From Epiperipatus broadwayi (Eukaryota > Onychophora > Udeonychophora > Euonychophora > Peripatidae): 64,000 nucleotides of DNA. The stretch covers positions 4,664,363-4,728,362 of the forward strand of contig JAQFVV010006246.1 in the NCBI GenBank assembly GCA_028023455.1. The letters are read 5' to 3'. Shown here piece after piece: positions 11,667 to 24,057 of this stretch. Position numbers and translations under genes: made by a program. The notes under the pieces were generated by a model. It was given only the letters and a program-made list of their open reading frames with translations, did no database searches and was not told the DNA's origin. Numbering within the stretch: position 1 is the first letter of the stretch; the number at the start of each line of letters is the position of its first letter.

Positions 11667-13312
11667 TGTCACTAGCTCAGCAGAGTAGCAGAGATTTATA
11701 TTTTATAATAAATTCTTATCTAAGAATATTTTTTAAAAAAAGAATAAAATAAGCCACTGCCAGTAATTAACACACAAACATTTATTTACGCACATATATA
11801 GTTTAGAATTATTTTAATCTAACTTTTACTTTATAATTTAACTTGATTTTAAAATTTGATTTTACATTTTAACTTTTATAAGCTATTATAAGTTCGCACA
11901 GATGAGTTTAGTATTTTTATTTAGAGTGTCGAGTATGAATATACTACATAGATTTGCATTTGAAAAGAAAACATTCAATCCTTTATTTAACCATAGGCCA
12001 AAAGTTCGCAGTTGAACCAACGTCAATCCATCTGATATATTGATGTATTCAATATAACACGAATATGGCAGCACAAAATACGTTAAGAAAAGAAATTGAC
12101 TCTCGTTCAGATAGGAATACTACATCTATCTGACGGGAAGAGCAATAAAAAAACTCCATAGGAAAGGACAGCAGACTCCGTCTTATTATCTCTTCCATAG
12201 GCAAAACGGGTGAGTGCGGCATATACTGCGATTCTGCACGTAGCAAATCTCGTATTACATCTAATTACATCAATATATCTAATCCATTGACCCAATTTAA
12301 CTACGAAACAAATAACCCAAGATTACCCTCCCTAACATAACTTTACAAATCTATATAGCCATTCACGCCCAACTTAAGTTTAACATTTATATCAGCTATT
12401 TAAAAGAAGAAAAAAAATCAGAATAAAACTTAAAAGGACAAAAAAATAAATGGGAATGATTTAAAAAAAAAATCGTCAAATAAAATTATTTATTAATAAA
12501 TTAAGTTGGTCAGATAGGCACTACTATTTGCAATAATTTAAATCCTGGGAAAGTTTATATTTTAGAGTTCTTAGTGTTTTCAAATTAATTAATGTTCATT
12601 AGATTTTATAAAGTTCTTACGATTTTAACAAGTCCGTAGTTTCTAATTTTTTGCAGTTGCTTGTCATTCAGAGCCAGTGTTAATTCCCTCGATGTCCTGT
12701 GGTCCTCACTATAGGAAAAATGATGTCATTTCTCTTTCCTTTTCACGAGACTGAAGGTATTGAAGAGTGCATCTTTTCAATACCTTCTCCTTCAACTCCG
12801 CACTAACACATATAGTCACATCTCTTCTCTCCCAGCTTTTTCTTCACTCACTAAAAATTTATTTCCAAACCTTTTCTTTTATATGTAACTTTTGGATCCA
12901 ATAGACATTACGTCATTGATGATGATGATTCTTTCATTGAGGTCCGATTTCCCGATGGATTTCTTTCATTGGCTATCAGTTTCTATTGTTTTCCTATCTG
13001 ACCATTGCTTATACATTTAAATGCCCAAGGGCTAGTTCACTAATTAAAATAATCATTTCCATTTTTCAATAACATTAATTAATTTGTTTTGTACAAACTT
13101 ATTTTATCTTTAAATCTTTACTGAAAATTTAGTTTTAAACTAGTTTTTCTTTAATAAAGGTTTCGTTTAATAATTTTTGTCATCTGTGCGATTTTATATA
13201 TATACGAGTTTAAGATAGAATTAATTATCAATTTTTATGTCTAAAAAAAAAGTTTTTAAAATGCGAACTTTTTATTTTAATTTCATGTTTAATAAAAAAA
13301 AATAATGTAACA
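11667..13312 (-). repeat. Right LTR-like arm, inverted (about 1.65 kb)
   Basis: On the + strand it runs from TGTCACTAGCTCAG to AATGTAACA and is the diverged reverse complement of 8213-10241. Read on the minus strand it has a TATAAAAG box near 12880, and after its GTGACA end comes TTGGGTTAGCAG, similar to the sequence after the left arm. So both arms read inward like 5' LTRs facing each other. The 5 bases flanking the composite (8208-8212 and 13313-13317) do not match, so no target duplication is visible for the pair. Confidence 0.7.
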
Positions 13313-13502
13313 GCGTATGTGCCCGTTACACTACGAAACTAAAAGTGAATCAGAAACCATTACTGCTGAGGAAAAAAGTCAAAATAGTCAAGAAAATGAA
13401 ATAGTCACTGATGGTGAAATTAAATCACCCCCACGCGCAAAGAGAAGAAAAATTCCCCTCCGCCTGCACGATTATGTGTTAAGTTCAGAGAAAAAGAAAT
13501 GA
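13313..13502 (+). pseudogene. C-terminus of a second Gypsy polyprotein
   Basis: About 60 codons, acidic then basic, ending RRKIPLRLHDYVLS before TGA. This resembles the tail that closes Gypsy integrases, and it is followed by a purine-rich tract and an LTR. Everything upstream of this frame is cut off by the right arm. The element is therefore distinct from the integrase remnant at 10284-11633, which has its own C-terminal tail. Confidence 0.6.
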
Positions 13503-13534
13503 AAAAAAATATATTTTTTTAAAAGTATATCGCT

Positions 13535-14146
13535 GAACTTGGGGGAGGCGTTCTATATGTGTGTGTGTTCACATATACACGCAATAATAACTGTATGTGT
13601 GTGTATTAACAGATACACGCAATAATAATGTAACTATTGCAAATATTCAAGTATGTGCGTGTATGCTAAAAGCATCACAGTAACGATTAAAGTTGGTCAG
13701 AGATAACCAAACTGACCACTTTGTACCTTGTGTCATGGGATGACCAATGGAAATAGATTGTGTTACATCCAGGATGGCGGGAACAAGGTCAGACTTGCGA
13801 GGTGAAGTTGAAGGATGGATGCGTTTTCCTGAGTGCACAACACTACTTCACTTTCAGCTCCTCTCGCGGAGAGGTCTACCTCCGAACCTACCAAGGTAGA
13901 CCTAAGGACCATTGCAGGTCATATAGACTTTAATATTATTTATTGTAAGCCTGCGGGCCTTTAAGACTAGAGTTGTATATTAATGTATTATTCAGTTTTA
14001 TCTTTGTAATAATTGTATTATGTATTGATCCTCGTATATGTATTTATGTATATAAACCTAATTAACTCCATTACCATGTTGGTGTGTTTTATTATATAAT
14101 TACTTGTCGCTGTTGAGTGCAATAACTCTCACTCGAACCTTGATCA
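13535..14146 (+). repeat. Gypsy 3' LTR with polypurine tract
   Basis: Just after the polyprotein tail, AACTTGGGGGAGG near 13537 is a typical polypurine tract. The LTR would start around 13553-13560 and end near 14137-14146 (GAACCTTGATCA); both bounds are uncertain. Its first part has two diverged copies of an ACACGCAATAATAA motif. No matching 5' LTR is found in the window. Confidence 0.55.
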
Positions 14147-14164
14147 TATATATATATATATATC

Positions 14165-17100
14165 TGACTAGTAGTGGATATTGCAGTTATCTTTTATTCC
14201 TTTACACTTGAAAAGAAAAGTCTGCTTCTAGCCGAGAAACCATTGGTTGTATTTTAGAGGGTTTTTTGTGGTTTAGTTGTGAAATTGGAGTAATTTTGAT
14301 TATATATATATTTACTAAGACAATGGCTGCAGAAAAGAGTTTGCTATTAATTGAAAGGAGACCCTTTAACTCCTTTTGGAGGCCTTAAAGGAACTGAGCA
14401 GGACAAAATTCCTAATCTCCACTCCATACGTTCTTGTTGTTGCAGCTGTTATTACTATGTGATTATTCATATAGTATACGAACATGGATGGTGGACTGCT
14501 CACCAACACACATTAGCCAGCATGGTGAGTTTATTGCAAGAATTAGAAGAATAACTGTCTTATATTAAATGGAACGTTATTGGACTTTGTGAAGTTAGAA
14601 GAAAAAGTGAAGAGGCAATTGATTTAAAAAGTGGATATGTACTCTGTAATAAAGGTACAAATATTGGAAATACAAGTGGAGTAGGATTCATTATAAATAA
14701 AAAGTGGAAGAACAACATTGTGAAGATTGGTGGACAGAATGGCAAAATTAATTATACAACTTAATAGCAGATACCAAATGCAGATAATTCAGGTTTATGC
14801 CCAACAAGTTCTCATAGTGATGAAGTAGTAGAAGATTTTTATATGGATGTAAAAAAGGCTTTTGATCAAAGTAAACAACATTTTAAAATTGTTATGGGAG
14901 ACTTTAATGCTAGAATTGGTAAACAAATGAAAGATGAAGTGCTGTATAAAATTTTGGTTATGGTAATAAAAATGAGAAAGGACATCGACTTGTGGATTTT
15001 GCAGAAAAAAAAAACTTTATATTATGAATTCTTTTTTTGAGAAAAAGGTTAAAAGAAAATGAACGTGGAAACATCCAAATGAAGGTACAGCAAAATTGGA
15101 TTATATTTTGACTAACAGAAAATACATATTTCAAGATTGTAATGTTCTTAATAAATTTAACACAGGAAGTGATCATCGATTAGTACGATGTAAGATAGGT
15201 GTTAATGCAAAACTAGAGAGACAAAAATTATTAAAGAAAAACAATATTTAAGTTGACATTCCTAATCTTCAGAAACATTTAATGAATTTAGATTAGAACT
15301 TACAAATCGGTTTCAAGTATTAGTAGAATTTGAACATGATTCAGATTTGACTGAAATTAATATGAAAATAACTGATACACTTTTAAAAATTGCAACAAAG
15401 ATAACTGGTAGAAAAAAGCAGCAATTGACCAATAAAATTTCTACTGAGACTAGAGAATTTATGAAGAAAAGAAGGAATATGAATACAAAAATGATGCATT
15501 AAAAAAGATTGAATATCTTAAATTCTGTAAAATGGTACAGGAAAAAATTGAATATGATATAAGAAAGTATAACTGTGAACTAGCAAGGAAAGCTATAGAA
15601 GAGAATAAAAGTCTCAAGAATGTAAAACAACATTTTGGTATTGGTAGGAAATTTATATCTGCAATAAGAAAAAAGATGGAATTATTACTAAAAAGGGAGA
15701 TGATATCGTGAAATGGGTAGAAGACTTCTACCAAGAATTATATAGTAATAAAGAACAAGTACCTCATATTTTACATTTTCTGAATTGCCAAGAATTTTAC
15801 ATGAAGAAGTGAGAAGTGCAATTGAATGCATAAAGAAAGGAAAAGTTCCAGATAATGGTGGAATTATAATTGATATTTTAAAAGAAGCAGTAGAAGAAAT
15901 AGACATTTTTTTAGCAAAGTTATATACCAAATGTCTAAATGATAAAGATGTACCAGATGATTGGAAGAATGCAGTATTAATATTAATATTTAAAAAAGGT
16001 GATAAAGAAGATATTAGAAGGTACAGACCTATCAGTTTTATACAAAAATTTTATCAAGATAATTACAACTCGTCTACAAAGAACATTGGATTTCCACCAA
16101 CCAAGAGAACAAGCTGGATTTAAAAGTGATTTTAGTACAGTAGATCATATCCAGGTATTGAGAGAAGTTATAGAAAGGACAAATGAATATGAGTTGCCAT
16201 TATGCCTTGGATTTGTAGATTATGAAAAGGCATTTGATTCTATAAACATTTCTTCAATGATTAAAGCATTGAGTCATCAAGGTATAGTCATATTTTAAAG
16301 AATAATTATAAAAATGCAATGGCAACAATTAGATTACATAATGATACTAGGAAAGTCAACATTGAGAAAGGTGTAAGACAAGGTGACTCCATATCTCCAA
16401 AACTTTTTACAGCAGTGCTGCAAAAAGTATTTTGTGGATTAAAACTGGAAGCTAAAGGAGTGAAAGGAAATAGATTATTTAAGTCATTTAGATTTTGCAG
16501 ATAATGCAGTTGTTTTTGCAAATAATGCTTTAGAGCTTCAGGAAATGTTGCAGGAGTTATCAGATGAAAGTAGGGCTAAAGATAAATGTTAAAAGTCTAA
16601 AGTAATGTTTAATGGATTTTCTCAAAATATGAAAATAATGATTGATTATGATGAGTTAGAAGTTAATAGTTACAAATACCTTGGTCAGATTATTAATCCA
16701 GATGGAAACAATGGATGAAATTAATCATAGAATTAAACTTGGTTAGAGTGCTTTTGGTAAAAGTAACTTGATACTAAAAGGAAATATGCCTATGTGTTTG
16801 AAAAGGAAGGTTTTTAATAAATGTGTTTTACCAGTTCTTACTTATGGATCTGAGACTTGGAAATTTAATAGAAGAGCAATACAGAGACTTCAGACCACTC
16901 AAAGAAGTATGGAGAGATGCATGTTGGGAGTAACAAGAGATCAAAAATGCAATATATGGATAAGAGAACAAACTCATTGAAAAAAATTACAAGACTGAAG
17001 TGGAGTGGGCTAGACATATTGCTAGAAGAGATGACAATAGATGGACCATTGAAATCTTAAACCGGATTCCAAGAGATTATAAAAGACCCAGAAAGAGATC

Positions 17101-17240
17101 ACATGTGAGATAGATGGATGATATAGGAAAGTGTGCAGGGGTGATGTGGAGAAGAGAAGCTAAAGATCAGAGAAGATGGATTGAACTTGGAGAGACCTTC
17201 ATCCTGCAATGGATTGATAATGATTGATGATAATGACTAA
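14165..17240 (+). mobile_element. RTE-type non-LTR retrotransposon, near full-length but decayed
   Basis: The order is that of an RTE element: AP endonuclease, reverse transcriptase and a short 3' end. Endonuclease pieces include WNVIGLCEVRRK (about 14570), MGDFNARIG (about 14895) and GSDHRLVRC (about 15165), the last being the catalytic SDH box. RT pieces include VPDDWKNAVLILIFKKGD, RPIS, REQAGF, GFVDYEKAFDS (about 16210) and RQGDSISPKLFTA (about 16375). The region around GSETW (about 16850) is post-RT. The 3' end finishes in GATGATAATG-like triplets, the tail type seen on its relatives here. Many frameshifts and stops break it. The same family recurs at 18945, 30835, 31540, 40965, 46079 and 62585. 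Confidence 0.85.
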
Positions 17241-17372
17241 GATACTATATATGTGCGCGCGTATATAAATGTGAATGTATAAAGAATTATTTATCAGTAA
17301 TATCTGGCAGATGAAATTGAATAATAAAGGCTAGAGATTAGTTAAAAAGTGCATGCAAATACTTTTTTGATA

Positions 17373-17800
17373 CATTAAGACAGGGGTCTCCAATTTTTTT
17401 GCACTTAAGAGCACATTCTATAATACCGGCGAGGCGGCTGGCACCATTTGTTTTTTTTCAACCAGATGGCGGGCACAATTTATTTTTTCAATGTAAATTT
17501 ATAGTTGGGTATTGTTAATACACAAAATGTACAAAAAAATATTGAATTCAAAAATAAAATTTTAACATATAATTAACGTTTATATTTTTACACTGTAAAA
17601 GTATAATATGCCCTCCAATTTGATTACAAATTTGATTACAATATAATACAATAATTTATAACAAATTTTAAAAATTAAATTTATTTGTATCAGATAAATA
17701 ATTTTTTATCTTGTTCGGATAGCGGTGGGCACACACGTATAATGGTCTGTGGGTGCCTTATTGCCCTGCAGGCATAGGGTTGGGGACCCCTGCATTAAGA
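17373..17800. mobile_element. Non-autonomous hAT element (MITE) with 8-bp target duplication
   Basis: The element body is 17381-17792 (412 bp). Terminal inverted repeats are CAGGGGTCTCCAA and TTGGGGACCCCTG (one mismatch). The 8-bp direct repeat CATTAAGA flanks it exactly at 17373-17380 and 17793-17800. CAGGGG termini and 8-bp duplications are established hAT features. It has no transposase, so it would have been moved by a partner elsewhere. Confidence 0.93.
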
Positions 17801-18683
17801 TTATATTCTTATTATATTTTGTGTTGTGTACAAACATGATTAACAATTTTTAACTAATTTTAATAAATTGTTGTTTTATTTAAAGTTAATGGGTATGTCA
17901 TTCTTACTTAAAGTGTCCTTTATTTCTATTGTATTTTCAGTTTAATGTACTATTTATAAAGAGATGTAGTACACCCAAAGATGATTATAAATTGATGTCC
18001 AGGAAATATTCTTGTTTCTTTTAGAATTCTTTAATATTACAAAATAGGAATATGTAAATTGATCATGATGGTTATCCTAATTATCAATGTTTAATAAAAT
18101 GTTCATATAAAAATTACCAATATTTAAATAAATTATCAATTTATTATAAATTTATATTCTTCTTACTTTATTACAAATATATGCTATTGGATGATTGAAT
18201 ACTATGACATTCTTAGTCATTAACTTATTTAATGATACTCTACAAGTTTAGCCAAAGAGATCTCTCTACAAATATTAAGTTTCAGTTAATTAGAATTTTT
18301 ATTCTACCACTCTATCTTATAGCTGTAAAGTTTTAACTTGATGTCTATTTGTATCCTTTTAATAAAAGAATTAGCATTTTCTGATATATGTATTTAATAA
18401 GTTTACTAAATGTATATGTTTGATATATACATGTATTACCAAATAAATTTCAACCTTCATTTCATCCAATATTAACTAGAATTCACAGGAAAATAGATGA
18501 TGGAATCAATTTATTATTATATATGAATGCAGTTTTCAATATTTTCCACACACAATTAATTTCTAATGCAAGATTATCTAGAATCTCACTTCTAGATTAT
18601 ATCTGACATTTAGATAATATGAGTATTAATAATTTGTATAATATATCGAATTATTAAATACTTTTTTTTAATCTATTTTTTAG
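17801..18683. other. End of intron 2
   Basis: AT-rich sequence with no recognised feature, ending in a T-rich tract and TTTTTTAG acceptor at 18683. Confidence 0.6.
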
Positions 18684-18833
18684 GTAGTGAATATGGAGAA
18701 TCTCTTGGTACTTATTGTGGAAGTAACACAATACCCAAAATCATTGTAGTTCCTTATTCTTTTCTGTATATTCGATTTGAAACCGATCATGTTGTTACAT
18801 CTACTGGTTTTAATGCGACTTATTCAATAACAA
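18684..18833 (+). CDS. CUB exon 3 (second half of CUB B)
   Basis: The 150-nt exon is phase 1 on both sides. It completes CUB B: GTYCGS carries the fourth Cys, then FLYIRFETDHVVTSTGFNATY gives the last strands with the ligand-type Asp and GF. Joined to exon 2 it yields a complete domain with four cysteines. The donor is GTAAGT. Confidence 0.9.
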
Positions 18834-18944
18834 GTAAGTCATCATTCATACACACACACACAATTTGTGTGCATGACTTGTTTTTGGTTTGTTTGTTTTT
18901 TAATATTTATCACACACATATATAAAGACTGTAAAATTCTAAGA

Positions 18945-19610
18945 AAAGATGGAGGCAGTTGATTTAAAAAGAGGGCATGTATTTAAAACATAAATGGAGT
19001 ATGATTCATTATAAATAAAAAGTGGGAAAACATTGTGAAGATGGTTCATACTTGACTAAATCAATGAAAAGGTAATTAATACTTTATTAAGAACTACAAG
19101 AAAGCCATTGCAATTGGAATGAAAATTGTTTCATGATTAGTAAGAAAAGATATTATTACTAAAAAGAGAGTAATAAAGAACAAGAAAACAAAGTGTCTTC
19201 ACAATTACTATATCTGTTCAATTACCAATTATTTTAAATGATGAAATAAGTTGAGGTAATTAAATCTATAGAAAAGAAAAAAGCATCCAGGAATGATGGA
19301 ATTATATATCAAATTTCTAAGTAATAAAGAAGTGTCACATATTTTGAAGAATGCAGTAATATTGATATTTAATAAAGGTAATAAGGAAATATTTATTTTT
19401 CTGTATACATGCTAATACTTAAATTTATTTTATATAATAAAATTAAAAATTACATACCTATAAATCTTCCATACATTTTAAACAAACAATCTTCCATAAA
19501 TTTTAAACAAAATCTTTACCAATATAATTACAATTTGTTTACAGTGAACTTTGGCTTCTAACCAACTAAAAGATAGACTAGATTTAAAATTAGTTTTTGC
19601 ATAATGGGTC
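18945..19610 (+). mobile_element. Badly decayed RTE fragment in intron 3
   Basis: Several stretches match the RTE copy at 14165-17240 in the same order: GTTGATTTAAAAAG near 18958, ATTCATTATAAATAAAAAGTGG, TATTACTAAAAAGAGAG, and GGAATGATGGAATTAT near 19292. Large internal deletions and many substitutions remain. It lies in the 854-nt intron between CUB B and CUB C. Confidence 0.65.
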
Positions 19611-19687
19611 TTTGTTATACCGTGTGTTTACATGTTAATAAACATTGAAGGGAATTATTATTTTTATTTAATTTTATTATTTTTAAG

Positions 19688-19809
19688 ATTGTGGTGGTAT
19701 TTTGGAAAATGAAGGAACATTTTCAAGTCCCAATTATACAACTAATTATGGCAGTGATCTTAAATGCGCCTGGTTGCTAAAGTCTTCCGATGAAGGTTCA
19801 CGAATAAAG
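19688..19809 (+). CDS. CUB exon 4 (first half of CUB C)
   Basis: The 122-nt exon enters in phase 1 and leaves in phase 0. Translation begins NCGGILENEGTFSSPNY and reaches CAWLLKSSDEGSRIK. The split comes earlier in the domain than in CUB D or G, just before the strand that carries the first acidic ligand. Confidence 0.9.
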
Positions 19810-20599
19810 GTACAATTTTGATGCATGAATTAGAAGAAATATTACATTTTTAATGAAAATTATTTTGATATGATGCATTAAAATGTGTCTAAAATATAGA
19901 TTTATTATATCAAGATGAATTCATAGTTTTACAATAGTATAGTATGCATATATTTACTAATATTTTTTAAATAGCAAAATCTCCACCATTAAAATTGGAA
20001 GCTAAAATAGTTATTATATTTCTTTTGGTATTTGAAAACCTATTAAATAGATATAATTGTCACATCAAGGCTAAAATAAGTTGTTAACTATCATCAGCAG
20101 CAAGTCTAAAACTTTGAATCCCAACAAGTTTCTATTAAGTTTGCAGTTCAATACATTGAAGGTGATCTAGGCATGGTTTTTGCCTTTATTTTGCTTGGCA
20201 TGAATATCTATTGAGCCACTTACATTATCTAGACAATAAAAGAAGTATTCTATTGTAATTGTAGTGTTTCAGTGTCTAGAAATAAAAAATCAGCCAAAAA
20301 CTTGTTAGGATTCTAAGAAGCGTGTTAGTACTATTTATTAACATTTGTTTATTAGTTACAGTCAAAACATTAATACCAAAGACAATAATTATATAGTCCT
20401 GCAGTCATTCCTTGAATGCTTGAATGACATCGTGATAACAAATCATCATGGATCGTAAGAGATCACACTCTTTCCCCTTGGTATGTAACATCATAATCCT
20501 TGAAATGCACTGGTGGATGGCGTTGATGTGGGGGGTGTTCTCTGTAAGCCTTTGGAGTTTGAATTTGAGATGTAGGATAGCAAAGGTGTTAAGCTCAGG
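19810..20599. other. Start of intron 4
   Basis: Non-coding, AT-rich. The part from about 20260 borders a minus-strand Gypsy fragment and could be its LTR, but no paired LTR is seen. Confidence 0.4.
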
Positions 20600-21333
20600 T
20601 TGTTTGTGTTTTCCAGTCAGTGTCACACTGGGTGGAGAAGTTTGGGCAAGTGGTGTTTCCTCAGCAGGAAATGAGACAGTTGGCAGTGTCCACTACTCTT
20701 GAGCACAATTGATCAATGTGTTTACATTGTAATCCCAGATCAGTTCAGACTTCATATGACAGAAGGCCTGTACGCTGTTCTACCACAGCAGGAATCCATG
20801 GAGAACTCCTTCCTGCTGCTCGTGTAAATACTATGTCATCTGGTTGGAATTCACATAACCGATGATGTTTGGAGGCATGTATGAAGGCATCGATGAAAGA
20901 GCATGTTGGCTGGACTTAAATCTGTAGTTGTAGATGGAGCCAACAGGTATCGCGCAATACGTTGCTCCCAATTTCCATGATTAATACCCTTTAGGCTGTC
21001 CTTCACAAACTGGACAGTCCTCTCTGCAAGACCATTACTTGACGGATAATAGGGTGTGTGATCCATGCAAAGCAAATTTTGTTATTGGCAAGAAAAGTCT
21101 GAAGATACAAACTGTGGTCCATTGTCCGAAACTGTACACTCAGGTATTCCATGGGTGGAAAATAATTCTTGTAGTACTGTGACTGTTGCAACTGAGGTTG
21201 CACTTTCACCCACTTTGAATATGTGTCTACAACAACCAAAAGTATTTGCCCATTGATTGGGCCTGTGAAATCTTTGTGCAGTCATGACCATAGTGTGGAT
21301 AGTGGTTCCCAAGGGTGAATTGCAGCATGCCCC
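20600..21333 (-). pseudogene. Gypsy integrase fragment
   Basis: On the minus strand, broken frames give LLVVVDTYSKWVKV, LFSTHGIPECTVSDNGPQFVS (second catalytic Asp), PYYPSSNGLAERTVQFVK (catalytic Glu), RIARYLLAPSTTTDLSPA and a decayed C-terminal tail near 20650-20850. These match the same regions of the Gypsy at 35241-39637 closely enough to be a related but older family member. It starts abruptly inside the integrase core at the hairpin at 21307-21356. Its RT half lies about 2 kb away at 23325-24057. Confidence 0.85.
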
Positions 21334-21356
21334 CATGCTGCAATTCACCCTTGGGA
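21307..21356. repeat. Perfect 23-bp inverted repeat (hairpin) at Gypsy edge
   Basis: Left arm 21307-21329 and right arm 21334-21356 are exact reverse complements beginning TCCCAAGGGTGAATTGC, with only CCCC between. The left arm is part of the integrase coding sequence; the right arm is an inverted copy of it. Such a structure marks a break point. Confidence 0.95.
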
Positions 21357-23324
21357 TATGTAAGGCCAATAATAACATGAAATAAAATGAATCAAACAAA
21401 ATCTAATAGAAATAAACACCCAATGACCAAAGATTTAAATCCCGATAAGGAAGTATCTCATATGCCAGCTCATCATTCTCTTTATCTCAGGTAAAGAAAT
21501 GGGAAACTAAAACTCGTGCAATTATCTAAGTGTTTTATTATGTTAGAGAAATACGAATAAATTATCAAAGCAATAAGGTGTTTTGTAAATGTTAAATAAA
21601 TGTTTATTGAATCCCTTCACCAATTACCAAGGCAAATATAATAATAGTAAACCCCAATGCATAATAAATAATAATATGTGTGTGTATATATATATATGAG
21701 AGTATTATAGATATATTAACAAAGAAAGAGAATGTAAAATTATAAAGAATCAACTAGTGAGAAAGTGGTCTGAGGTTCATAACTTGCACATGAATACATT
21801 TCATAAACCCTGAATAGTAAGTAAAATAGTATCTTAATGAGAGAATTACACTAATAAAAGATTTATTACATTGATATTTGTATGAAATTACTAGAATAAA
21901 TAAAAAATAATAATAACATTAATAAGGGTACCACATGTCTAGGGGTTCTGAGTAAGCCAAGTTTCTGCTCAATTTCTTTTTAACATGGCATCATTCAGCT
22001 GCTTTCATTATCATTTGATGGCTGGATTCAGGAGACCTTGCTGATGGCAGGAGCGGAGCTGGGTGGGGGCACTGACTTGGGGGTTCCTACCCCATGACCA
22101 TTTCACAGACCCAAGTACATTTGTGCTTGAGGTTCAGTTATAAATTTCCTCTTTGGTTAATGATTATAAACTAGCAATAATGCTTTCTTTTTGCTTTCTA
22201 TAGCACTGGTAATGATTTTTTTACTTTGGGTTTTCAAATACCAACACCTTCTCGCAAACACAGTTCTCTACCACACTAATACAAATTGTCTAGTTGAAAA
22301 CCATCTTGAAGTTTACATCAGCATGATTTAAGAAAAATAACTAGAACTGGGAACAAGCAAGTTCAGATAAATCCAAAAAGTTAGCATGAGTGAGTGAATG
22401 ATTGACTTCATGACTGATTGACTTAGTGACTGCCTGTACCTGATTGAATGTCTTTGCCCAATTGAATTCCACTCAGCTGGTGAACAGCATTTTGCCCTCA
22501 TTAGAATCCCAATCTAGGTACCTCTCTGAAACACATTTAATTACCTAATTTTGACTTTTGTTAGTGGATTCATACAATGCGCGAAGCATTCCTATGAAAT
22601 CCACTAATTAATCTCAAGAATTTATTTATTTTTAATTCAATTGGTTATCTACTCTGACCACTATCTGATTCAACATACACACACAAAAAAAGAAAAAGTT
22701 TGATTATATAATTTATTTTCCGATAATCAGATTCTATTTAAAATATTTTTTTAATTAAATTAGATATCTTTCCCCACCTGCGTTAACATAAATTTTAACG
22801 AACTCTTTTGTTGAGTTGAAATATTTAATAATTTAAAAAAAAAAGGAAGAAACAAAATTACTTATCTATTAAAATGTACTCGCTTTTAGGCTTTTCTTAA
22901 ATTTAGAACAATGAGTTTGTAGAGAAAAATATCTAATATAACTTTTGATTTAAAATTACCTATATGTTAGATTTTTAAATATTACCATTGCTTTCTTTTC
23001 ACTGGCAATTTAACAAACAAAAAAAAATTATACATACAAATTACGCATACACATCTTGGTGTTTAATAAAAAAATGAAGATAAAATAATAATAAAAATAA
23101 ATTTTAAGCATATAGCTAATATGCTAATACTTCAAATTATAAGCCTTAACTATTGGCTTTTCTTGTGTGTGCGAGTATATGATATATCCACAGACATCTC
23201 ACTTATTTTGTAATCTGACAATTAAAATTCATATAGATGGCCTACACACATTTAATGGCCTTATTACATATTTTAGGCCATTTTCTTATGTAATACCATA
23301 TTATGCTTGGCCATACGAAGTGTG
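21357..23324. other. Unassigned 2-kb block splitting the minus-strand Gypsy
   Basis: AT-rich sequence separates the integrase fragment from the RT/RNase H fragment of what is probably one old Gypsy. A GC-richer patch lies near 21990-22110 (GGAGCGGAGCTGGGTGGGGG). I recognise no domain or termini, so it may be an insertion or a rearrangement. Confidence 0.4.
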
Positions 23325-24057
23325 CCTGTCATAGTACAAATGTTAAATTTTATTCCGAATAGGAAATGGTGAAAATGTTTATGCTAAAGCTTCTTTATCA
23401 ATTTGTACATAGTTTCATTTGGCCTTAGACAATGTACGTGAAGCAAAAGCAACTGGAGCAGATGATCTGTCAGAATATTGTATACTTAGTACTGCACCTA
23501 CTCCATAAGGTGAAGCATCACATGTAAGTAGAACGCTTTGGTGAGGTTCAAATGGAATCGTTACATTATTAGACATCAATGCCTCTTTAAGTTTAAGAAA
23601 GGCCCTTTTCATGTTGTGGTGACCAAGTGCATGTGGCATTTGTCTGTACTAAACAATGTAAAAATTCAGCTACAGTTGCACGATCCAGAAGGAAATTGTT
23701 ATAAAAATTTATAAGACCTAAGAATGCTTTCAGTTCTATTTTGTTCCTTGGAGAGCACACATTTTGAATTGCAGTTGCTTTGCTTGGAAATGGATGCATG
23801 CCTTTACTGTCAATTGTATATACCAGAAATCCACTGTATGCTAACCTTTTAAACACCGTACATAATTTTGAACATAGATCAAATGTTGAAGACGCACAAA
23901 TTAATATGTCATCAAAATATGGAAAAACTCTGGAAATGTTTCGAGTAAATTGTCTATAATGCATTGAAACATCAGGTGCAACACAGATTCTGAACTGTAA
24001 AGTTTTACATGGAAGTCTCCTCGATGAGTGATGATTGTATGTTTGCAGATATAACAT
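23325..24057 (-). pseudogene. Gypsy reverse transcriptase / RNase H fragment
   Basis: Minus-strand frames show FPYFDDILICASS (the catalytic DD box of RT), LKAFLGLINFYNNFL (the usual thumb/connection motif), LLTCDASPYGVGAVLS (RNase H Asp) and FASRTLSK. A trace continues past a stop to HFHHFLFGIKF near 23340. The copy is frameshifted. It corresponds to residues around 550-780 of the Gypsy at 35554-39450 and pairs with the integrase fragment at 20600-21333. Confidence 0.85.

Noticed and set aside
8213-13312. Reading the composite as a Maverick/Polinton or Ginger DNA transposon
   Set aside because: The pol remnant begins inside RNase H, the arms have LTR-like ends, TATA boxes and PBS-like sequence, and no target duplication or other Maverick genes are seen. 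Kept only as an alternative.
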